From: Mycobacteriaceae bacterium
GTDB taxonomy: Bacteria > Actinomycetota > Actinomycetes > Mycobacteriales > Mycobacteriaceae
Reading direction: 5' to 3'
Assembly (NCBI GenBank): GCA_019242135.1
Contig: JAFAWC010000297.1
Location: 1-5,885, forward strand
Length of the DNA: 5,885 nt
A program made the position numbers and the translations under genes. The notes under the pieces were generated by a model. The model was not told where the DNA came from. It saw nothing but the letters and a program-made list of their open reading frames with translations, and made no database searches. Shown piece by piece: positions 1 through 4,892 of this stretch (position 1 is the stretch's first letter; every line of letters begins with the position of its first letter).

Positions 1-134
1 CGCTGCTGACCGTCGACCTCGATGTCGAGACAAAGATGGCGGTCCCGAAGACGATGGTGAAGAAGGTCATCGACGACGCGCTCGGGTACCTTGCCGACAA
101 CCTCAAGAAGCGGGCCGAGCAGTTGAGCGCGTAG
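1..134 (+). CDS. SRPBCC-family protein, TB18.5-like (3' end only)
   Basis: This is the last 43 codons of a gene that begins before the window; the reading frame starts at base 3 and stops at TAG 132-134. The visible peptide starts LLTVDLDVETKMAVPK and ends in a Lys/Glu-rich helix finishing KKRAEQLSA. It closely matches the remembered C-terminus of M. tuberculosis TB18.5 (Rv0164), which has LLTVDMDV near this point and ends in AEQLAAS. That family has the SRPBCC (START/Bet v1-like) fold, a small hydrophobic-ligand-binding fold; the visible part would be the last strand and the long C-terminal helix. Its exact role is not known to me. Rv0164 lies just upstream of the mce1 region in M. tuberculosis, so the neighbourhood is conserved. 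The gene ends 29 bases before the fadD5 ATG with no terminator visible, so readthrough into fadD5 is plausible. Confidence 0.8.
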   Translation, partial: LLTVDLDVETKMAVPKTMVKKVIDDALGYLADNLKKRAEQLSA

Positions 135-148
135 CGCCGTTGGGAGCC

Positions 149-155
149 GAGGAGG
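149..155 (+). promoter_or_regulatory. Shine-Dalgarno sequence of fadD5
   Basis: GAGGAGG lies 8 bases before ATG 164. It decides the start of fadD5: an in-frame TTG at 140 would add eight residues (MGAEEVTT), but the ribosome site would then lie inside the coding region and no comparable purine run precedes the TTG. Confidence 0.75.
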
Positions 156-163
156 TCACCACC

Positions 164-1798
164 ATGCCGTTCGTGCCGTCCGCCACCGATCAGCCCTATC
201 TAGCCCAACGTCAGAACTGGACAAACCAACTGGCCAGGCACGCCTTGATGCAGCCGGACGCGACCGCCCTGCGTTATTTCGGGCGCACGACCACCTGGGC
301 CGAGTTGGAGCGCAGGGTCAGCGCGCTGGCGGGCGGCTTGAGCCGGCGCGGAGTGGGGTTCGGCGACCGGGTTTTGATCCTGATGCTGAACCGGCCCGAG
401 TTCGTCGAATCCTTCTTAGCCGTCAACCAACTCGGAGCGATCGCGGTCCCGGTGAATTTCCGGATGACGGCCCCCGAGATCGCGTTCTTGGCCAGCGACT
501 GCGACGCCAGGGTGGTCATCACCGAGTCGGTGCTGGCGCGCGTTGCTACCGCGGTCGCCGGCCTCGATCCGACACTGGGCACCGTGATCGTCGCGGGGTC
601 GCCGTCCGATGACGAGGTGGTGGGCTACGAGGACCTGATGGACGAGCCGGGCGGCCCGGCCAAGCCGGTGGACATCCCGAACGACTCGCCGGCGCTGATC
701 ATGTACACCTCCGGGACCACAGGGCGGCCGAAGGGCGCGGTGCTGACACACACCAACCTCAACGGGCAGGCGATGACGTTTCTCTTCACCAACGGCGCCG
801 ACATCCACAACGACGTCGGATTCATCGGCGTCCCGCTCTTCCACATCGCCGGAATCGGCAACATGATCATCGGCCTGCTGCTCGGTTTGCCCACGGTCAT
901 CTACCCGGTGGGATCATTCGATCCGGGCGCACTGCTCGACGTTCTCGAAGCCGAGAAGGTGACGGGCGTCTTCCTGGTACCGGCGCAGTGGCAAGCGGTG
1001 TGTGCCGAACAGCACACCAACCCGCGCGACCTCCGCCTGCGGGTGCTGTCCTGGGGCGCGGCGCCGGCCTCCGACACGCTGCTGCGCCAGATGTCGCAGA
1101 CCTTCCCCGGCACCCAGATCCTCGCGGCGTTCGGGCAGACCGAGATGTCACCTGTCACCTGTATGTTGTTGGGGGAGGATGCAATTCGCAAACTCGGCTC
1201 CGTCGGCAAGGTGATCCCGACGGTTGCCGCGCGGGTGGTCGACGATGACATGAACGATGTCCCAGTCGGCGAGGTCGGCGAGATCGTGTACCGGGCACCC
1301 ACATTGATGGCGGGCTACTGGAACAATCCCGGGGCCACCGCGGCGGCCTTCGCGGGCGGCTGGTTCCACTCGGGCGATCTCGTGCGCCAGGACGACGAGG
1401 GCTACATCTGGGTGGTCGACCGCAAGAAAGACATGATCATCTCCGGTGGCGAGAACATTTACTGCGCCGAGGTCGAGAACGTCCTGGCGGCCCATCCGGC
1501 AATCATCGAAGTAGCCGTGATCGGGCGCCCGCACGACAAGTGGGGAGAGGTCCCGATCGCCGTCGCGGCCGTTGCTGAGTCGGGTCTTACCCGCGCTGAT
1601 CTTGATGAATTCCTGAGTGGGCGGTTGGCCCGGTACAAGCACCCCAAGGGCCTGGAAATCGTCGACGCGTTGCCGCGAAACCCTGCTGGCAAAGTTCTCA
1701 AAACCGAGTTGCGAGCACGGTTCGGCGGGGGTGCGGGAGCAGGGCCTGGTCAAAGCGGCTCTGCGGCAATAGTTTCTGCCGGGGCAACGGACGGTTGA
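164..1798 (+). CDS. fadD5: FadD5, fatty-acyl-CoA synthetase of the mce1 locus
   Basis: A 544-residue AMP-forming acyl-CoA synthetase of the ANL adenylating superfamily. It activates a fatty acid to an acyl-adenylate and then to acyl-CoA in the cytoplasm. Visible motifs, numbered from ATG 164: the ATP-phosphate loop YTSGTTGRPKG at 181-191, GQTE at 324-327 (A5 motif), WFHSGD at 400-405 with the ribose-binding Asp, the hinge region DRKKDMIISGGENIY from 419, and the PAGK motif with catalytic Lys510. All key residues are present, so the enzyme should be active. Length and sequence agree with remembered M. tuberculosis FadD5 (554 aa); the N-terminus and a Gly/Ala-rich C-terminal tail are the divergent parts. 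In M. tuberculosis fadD5 is the first gene of the mce1 operon and has been linked to reuse of mycolic acids. Here a 212-base gap separates it from yrbE1A, so the two may share a transcript or yrbE1A may have an extra promoter. Confidence 0.93.
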   Translation: MPFVPSATDQPYLAQRQNWTNQLARHALMQPDATALRYFGRTTTWAELERRVSALAGGLSRRGVGFGDRVLILMLNRPEFVESFLAVNQLGAIAVPVNFRMTAPEIAFLASDCDARVVITESVLARVATAVAGLDPTLGTVIVAGSPSDDEVVGYEDLMDEPGGPAKPVDIPNDSPALIMYTSGTTGRPKGAVLTHTNLNGQAMTFLFTNGADIHNDVGFIGVPLFHIAGIGNMIIGLLLGLPTVIYPVGSFDPGALLDVLEAEKVTGVFLVPAQWQAVCAEQHTNPRDLRLRVLSWGAAPASDTLLRQMSQTFPGTQILAAFGQTEMSPVTCMLLGEDAIRKLGSVGKVIPTVAARVVDDDMNDVPVGEVGEIVYRAPTLMAGYWNNPGATAAAFAGGWFHSGDLVRQDDEGYIWVVDRKKDMIISGGENIYCAEVENVLAAHPAIIEVAVIGRPHDKWGEVPIAVAAVAESGLTRADLDEFLSGRLARYKHPKGLEIVDALPRNPAGKVLKTELRARFGGGAGAGPGQSGSAAIVSAGATDG

Positions 1799-1872
1799 TG
1801 GGCGACGTCGTGTTTGCTAACGGATCAAGCGCCAATCGCGCGGATGCGGTATACGACCGGGTTTTCATCAGG

Positions 1873-1878
1873 TACAGT
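1873..1878 (+). promoter_or_regulatory. Possible -10 element upstream of yrbE1A
   Basis: TACAGT fits the loose mycobacterial TANNNT -10 pattern and would place a transcription start near 1884-1886, just before the dyad at 1889-1914. No convincing -35 hexamer lies 16-19 bases upstream. TATACG at 1850-1855 is an alternative hexamer but lacks the final T. This is weak evidence from pattern alone. Confidence 0.25.
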
Positions 1879-1888
1879 CCTGTGCGCT

Positions 1889-1914
1889 GTCTTACTACCA
1901 ACCGGTAGGGAGAC
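1889..1914 (+). promoter_or_regulatory. 26-bp dyad: candidate operator or mRNA hairpin before yrbE1A
   Basis: The inner arms CTACC (1895-1899) and GGTAG (1904-1908) are perfect inverted repeats around the 4-base centre AACC. The outer arms GTCT (1889-1892) and AGAC (1911-1914) extend the symmetry, giving 9 of 11 matched pairs. In RNA one of the two unmatched pairs (1893/1910) becomes U-G, leaving a single A-G mismatch in an 11-bp stem. As DNA, the two-fold symmetry and size fit a dimeric repressor site of TetR or GntR type just downstream of a possible start site. As RNA, the hairpin ends one base before the Shine-Dalgarno sequence GGAGG at 1915-1919 and could affect translation or stability of the leader. 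Which role applies cannot be told from the sequence. Confidence 0.45.
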
Positions 1915-1926
1915 GGAGGTCACGTG

Positions 1927-1983
1927 GTGGGTGCTGGGGCAAGGAGGGGGCGTGCGACTCGATCTGCCGTTGCGCCGCGGTGA
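1927..1983 (+). CDS. Possible short leader ORF (18 aa)
   Basis: GTG 1927 lies 7 bases after a strong GGAGG (1915-1919); GTG 1924, one codon earlier, is an alternative start. The frame runs to TGA 1981-1983 and would encode a short basic peptide beginning VGAGARRGRATR. It is in the yrbE1A frame, but the TGA stop rules out an N-terminal extension of YrbE1A. The peptide resembles nothing I recognise. The evidence is the ribosome site only; it may be noncoding, or the GGAGG may serve the overlapping ORF that begins at 1931 or 1952. Confidence 0.2.
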   Translation: MGAGARRGRATRSAVAPR

Positions 1984-2014
1984 ACGCGGCTACGACGCGC
2001 GGGTATTGCCATGA
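1952..2014 (+). CDS. Possible leader ORF (20 aa) coupled to yrbE1A by ATGA overlap
   Basis: GTG 1952 lies 4 bases after AAGGAGG (1941-1947). The frame runs 20 codons (beginning VRLDLPLRRGERG) to TGA 2012-2014, which overlaps the yrbE1A ATG at 2011 as ATGA, the same arrangement as mce1A/mce1B in this window. GTG 1931, in frame and about 11 bases after GGAGG 1915-1919, would give 27 codons. yrbE1A has no good ribosome site of its own directly before ATG 2011, so translation of this ORF could deliver ribosomes to yrbE1A. I do not recognise the peptide. Third codon positions are G or C in about 14 of 20 codons, which does not separate coding from background in DNA this GC-rich. Confidence 0.35.
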   Translation: MRLDLPLRRGERGYDARVLP

Positions 2015-2805
2015 CCACGTCGAGTGGGATCACCGACTACGTCCGGGATCGGACCAGGCCGGCGCTGGTGGCCGTCGGCGGCTTCACGCGGATGTGCGTG
2101 CTGACCGGCAAGGCGCTGGCTCGCCCATTTCAGTGGCGCGAGTTCATCTTGCAGGGCTGGTTTTTGATGCGGGTGTCGTTCCTGCCCACCATCGCGGTGT
2201 CGATACCGCTGACCGTGCTGCTCATCTTCACGCTCAACATCCTGTTGCGGGAGTTCGGCGCCGCCGACGTCTCGGGCGCCGGCGCCGCGATCGGCGCGGT
2301 CACCCAGCTGGGGCCGCTGACCACGGTGCTGGTGGTGGCCGGCGCCGGTTCGACCGCCATCTGCGCTGACCTCGGCGCCCGCACTATCCGCGAAGAGATC
2401 GACGCGATGGAGGTTCTGGGCATCGACCCGATCCACCGGCTGGTCGTTCCTCGCGTCATCGCCGCGACCATGGTCGCCACCCTGCTCAACGGACTGGTGA
2501 TCACTGTGGGCCTGGTCGGGGGCTACATATTCGGGGTGTACCTGCAGAACGTCAACGGCGGGGCGTATCTGCAGTCGCTGACGCTGATCACCGGCCTGCC
2601 CGAGGTCCTCATCGCGACGATCAAAGCCGCGACGTTCGGACTCATCGCCGGGCTGGTCGGCTGCTACCGGGGGCTGACGGTCGGCGGCGGGTCGAAGGGC
2701 CTCGGCATCGCCGTCAACGAGACCGTGGTGTTGTGCGTCGTGGCGCTGTACGCCGTCAACGTCGTGCTCACCACGATCGGTGTGCGATTCGGCACGGGGA
2801 AGTGA
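2011..2805 (+). CDS. yrbE1A: YrbE1A, MlaE-type permease subunit of the Mce1 transporter
   Basis: A 264-residue integral membrane protein of the MlaE/YrbE permease family, very close to remembered M. tuberculosis YrbE1A (265 aa; both begin MTTS and end in IGVRFGTG plus one residue). YrbE1A is thought to pair with YrbE1B in the inner membrane as the permease core of the ABC-type Mce1 lipid importer, with the ATPase Mkl/MceG below and the Mce1A-F tube above. Hydrophobic segments are visible at roughly 58-80, 93-117, 146-178, 196-217 and 235-257. EEIDAMEVLGIDP at 128-140 is the conserved cytoplasmic loop of this family, proposed to contact the ATPase. The start at ATG 2011 is chosen by homology. 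No strong Shine-Dalgarno sequence precedes it, and a short ORF ends across it (ATGA). yrbE1B follows after one base. Confidence 0.95.
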   Translation: MTTSSGITDYVRDRTRPALVAVGGFTRMCVLTGKALARPFQWREFILQGWFLMRVSFLPTIAVSIPLTVLLIFTLNILLREFGAADVSGAGAAIGAVTQLGPLTTVLVVAGAGSTAICADLGARTIREEIDAMEVLGIDPIHRLVVPRVIAATMVATLLNGLVITVGLVGGYIFGVYLQNVNGGAYLQSLTLITGLPEVLIATIKAATFGLIAGLVGCYRGLTVGGGSKGLGIAVNETVVLCVVALYAVNVVLTTIGVRFGTGK

Positions 2806-2806
2806 C

Positions 2807-3676
2807 ATGAGCACCGGCGCCGTCCTCCGCAGCCGCTTTCCGAAGGCGTATTCCCGCAGCCGCCAACTCGCCGGCGTGCCCGGCAGCGCACTCGAGACCG
2901 TCGGCAATCTCGCGTGGTTCTCGGCCACCGCGGTGATCTCGATGGGCCACGCGCTGCGGTACTACCGCAAGGAGACGCTGCGGCTGATCGCCCAGATCGG
3001 AATGGGTACCGGCGCCATGGCCGTCGTCGGCGGTACCGTCGCCATCGTCGCGTTCACGACGCTGTCGGGGAGTTCGCTGGTCGCCATTCAGGGCTTCGCG
3101 TCACTGGGGTATATCGGCGTCGACGTGTTCACCGGGTTCTTCGCCGCACTGATCAACGTGCGCATCGCCGCGCCGGTCGTCACGGGCATCGCGCTGGCGG
3201 CCACCGTGGGCGCCGGCGCCACCGCCGAACTGGGCGCGATGCGGATCAGCGAGGAGGTCGACGCGCTCGAAGTGATGGGCATCAAGTCGATTTCGTATCT
3301 GGTCTCGACCCGGGTGATGGCCGGGCTGGTGGTGATCATCCCGCTGTATTCCGCGGCGATGATCATGTCGTTTTTCTCACCGCAGATAGTGACGACATTG
3401 TTCTACGGTCAACCGTCGGGCACCTACGACCACTACTTCCGCACCTTCCTGCGGCCCGACGATGTGTTCTGGTCATTTCTGGAGGCCATCATCATCGCGG
3501 CGATCGTGATGGTGACGCACTGCTACTACGGCTATTACGCCAGCGGCGGCCCGGTCGGGGTGGGCGAGGCCGTCGGCCGGTCCATGCGTTTCTCGCTGGT
3601 TTCGGTGCAGATCGTCACCCTATTCGCCGCGTTGGCGCTCTACGGCGTCGACCCGAACTTCAACCTGACGGTGTGA
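2807..3676 (+). CDS. yrbE1B: YrbE1B, second MlaE-type permease subunit of Mce1
   Basis: A 289-residue MlaE-family membrane protein, the same length as remembered M. tuberculosis YrbE1B and ending in the same VDPNFNLTV. It is the partner permease of YrbE1A. A hydrophilic N-terminal stretch and the block HALRYYRKETLRLIAQIGMG (48-67) precede hydrophobic segments at roughly 68-84, 98-117, 122-139, 165-190, 222-240 and 264-279. The family loop EEVDALEVMGIKS lies at 149-161. Start ATG 2807 is one base after the yrbE1A stop, preceded by GGGGAAG (2796-2802) with a 4-base gap; upstream starts in the same frame (such as 2780) would lie inside yrbE1A and are not needed. Compared with YrbE1A, the loop ends IKS rather than IDP, a difference also present in the M. 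tuberculosis pair. mce1A starts four bases after the stop. Confidence 0.95.
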   Translation: MSTGAVLRSRFPKAYSRSRQLAGVPGSALETVGNLAWFSATAVISMGHALRYYRKETLRLIAQIGMGTGAMAVVGGTVAIVAFTTLSGSSLVAIQGFASLGYIGVDVFTGFFAALINVRIAAPVVTGIALAATVGAGATAELGAMRISEEVDALEVMGIKSISYLVSTRVMAGLVVIIPLYSAAMIMSFFSPQIVTTLFYGQPSGTYDHYFRTFLRPDDVFWSFLEAIIIAAIVMVTHCYYGYYASGGPVGVGEAVGRSMRFSLVSVQIVTLFAALALYGVDPNFNLTV

Positions 3677-3680
3677 TGCG

Positions 3681-4892
3681 ATGACCGCGCCCGTCAACGA
3701 TCCACGAACCCCGCCCTACAAGTTGGCGGGGTTGGTGGTGCTGATCGTCGTCGCGGTGATCGTGTTTCTGGTCTACTACCAGTTCCGCGGCTACTTCCTG
3801 CCGACCACGCAGCTGACGATGCTCTCGGACCGCTCCGGACTATCGATGAACCCCGGCGAGAAAGTCACCTTCAACGGCGTCCCGATCGGGCGCGTGACCA
3901 AGATCCAGCAGGTCAACATCGGCGGTGTCTCTCAGGCTCAGTTCACTCTCGACGTCGATCCCCAGTACATCAAGCTGATTCCGAAGAACGTGGACGCCCA
4001 GATCAAGGCGACCACGGTGTTCGGCAACAAGTACGTATCTTTCACCTCGCCGAAAAATCCGGTGCCGCAACGCATCAGCTCGAAGGACACCATCCACGTG
4101 TCGGGGGTGACCACCGAATTCAACACGTTGTTCGAAACGATCGTGTCGATCTCGGAGAAGGTCGATCCGATCAAGCTCAACGAGACGCTGTCGGCCACCG
4201 CGCAAGCGTTGGACGGCCTCGGCGACCGGTTCGGCCAGTCGATCATCCACGGCAACGAAATCCTCGCCGACGTGAACCCGCAGATGCCGCAGATCCGCTA
4301 CGACACCCAGAAGCTGGCTGATCTGGCCGATACGTATGCCAACGCGTCGCCGGACCTGTGGGCATTCCTGCGCAGCGCGGTCACCACCACCCGGACGCTG
4401 CACGAGGAGGAGTCGAACATCGACGCGGCGCTGATGGCGTCGGTCGGGTTCGGCAACACCGGCGCGGACGTCTTCGAGCGCGGCGGCCCGTACCTGGTGC
4501 GCGGCGCCGAGGACCTGATTCCGACCTCGCAACTGCTCAACGAATACAGTCCGGAACTCTTCTGCACGATCCGCAATTTCCACGACGTCGCTCCCAAGAT
4601 CGCCGATTCGCTCGGCGGCAACGGGTACTCGCTGAGAACCCACTCCGAGGTCCTCGGCGCCGGCAACCCATACGTTTATCCCGACAACTTGCCGCGGGTG
4701 AACGCGCGCGGTGGGCCCGAGGGTAAGCCGGGCTGCTGGCAGGAGGTCAACCGCGACCTGTGGCCGGCGCCGTACCTGGTGATGGACACCGGTGCGTCGA
4801 TCGCCCCGTACAACCACCTATCGCTCGGGTCGCCGTTCGCGATCGAGTACATCTGGGGCCGCCAGGTCGGGGAGTACACGATCAACCCATGA
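3681..4892 (+). CDS. mce1A: Mce1A, MCE-domain subunit of the Mce1 lipid transporter (short form)
   Basis: A 403-residue MCE protein. A single membrane anchor at about 15-33 (LAGLVVLIVVAVIVFLVYY) is followed by an MCE domain at roughly 38-117 with the conserved NGVPIGRV at 65-72, then a long helical region of the kind that builds the tube through the periplasm in mycobacterial Mce complexes (Mce/CUP1-type region). The C-terminal part keeps GNGYSLRT, NLPRVNARGGP, PGCWQ and the ending WGRQVGEYTINP, as in M. tuberculosis Mce1A. Remembered M. tuberculosis Mce1A has 454 residues. Most of the 51-residue difference is one Ala/Gly/Leu-rich hydrophobic block that lies there between SEILSG and NPYTYP; here SEVLGAG runs straight into NPYVYP (residues about 323-333). 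The frame is intact on both sides, so this is a clean length difference and not a broken gene. The gene starts 4 bases after yrbE1B, and its stop overlaps the mce1B start (ATGA 4889-4892). Confidence 0.94.
   Translation: MTAPVNDPRTPPYKLAGLVVLIVVAVIVFLVYYQFRGYFLPTTQLTMLSDRSGLSMNPGEKVTFNGVPIGRVTKIQQVNIGGVSQAQFTLDVDPQYIKLIPKNVDAQIKATTVFGNKYVSFTSPKNPVPQRISSKDTIHVSGVTTEFNTLFETIVSISEKVDPIKLNETLSATAQALDGLGDRFGQSIIHGNEILADVNPQMPQIRYDTQKLADLADTYANASPDLWAFLRSAVTTTRTLHEEESNIDAALMASVGFGNTGADVFERGGPYLVRGAEDLIPTSQLLNEYSPELFCTIRNFHDVAPKIADSLGGNGYSLRTHSEVLGAGNPYVYPDNLPRVNARGGPEGKPGCWQEVNRDLWPAPYLVMDTGASIAPYNHLSLGSPFAIEYIWGRQVGEYTINP

Larger units (their letters stand above)
1799..2010 (+). promoter_or_regulatory. 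fadD5-yrbE1A intergenic region, probable internal promoter/leader
   Basis: This 212-base gap is the only sizeable gap in an otherwise tightly packed operon. I recall that the corresponding roughly 200-base gap in M. tuberculosis was reported to have promoter activity. Seen here, in order: an 8-bp palindrome CGACGTCG at 1803-1810, a possible -10 hexamer at 1873-1878, a 26-bp dyad at 1889-1914, two strong Shine-Dalgarno sequences (1915-1919 and 1941-1947), and two overlapping short ORFs. No hairpin followed by a T-run is visible, so I see no rho-independent terminator after fadD5. Confidence 0.55.

Noticed and set aside
140..163. TTG start for fadD5 adding eight residues
   Set aside because: A strong Shine-Dalgarno sequence at 149-155 is ideally spaced for ATG 164, and the TTG has none.
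1148..1753. 201-codon open frame on the - strand opposite fadD5
   Set aside because: It lies wholly opposite conserved FadD5 motifs and shows no domain of its own.
1803..1810. Palindrome CGACGTCG just after fadD5, considered as a terminator or operator
   Set aside because: It is only 8 bp with no loop and no T-run; such CG-rich palindromes are common by chance in this base composition.
1924..2010. N-terminal extension of YrbE1A from GTG 1924
   Set aside because: The frame is closed by TGA at 1981-1983, so it cannot join YrbE1A without recoding, and homologues start at MTTS.
1990..2928. 312-codon open frame on the - strand across yrbE1A and the yrbE1B start
   Set aside because: It is antisense to two clearly conserved membrane proteins. 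The translation is rich in Arg, His, Gln and Asp with no recognisable domain, typical of an antisense shadow in GC-rich coding DNA.
2914..3684. 256-codon + strand frame overlapping yrbE1B
   Set aside because: It is out of frame with yrbE1B and extremely Arg/His/Gly-rich, a frame shadow of the real gene.
3840..4817. 325-codon open frame on the - strand opposite mce1A
   Set aside because: Same reason: low-complexity Arg/Val/Asp-rich translation opposite a well-supported gene.
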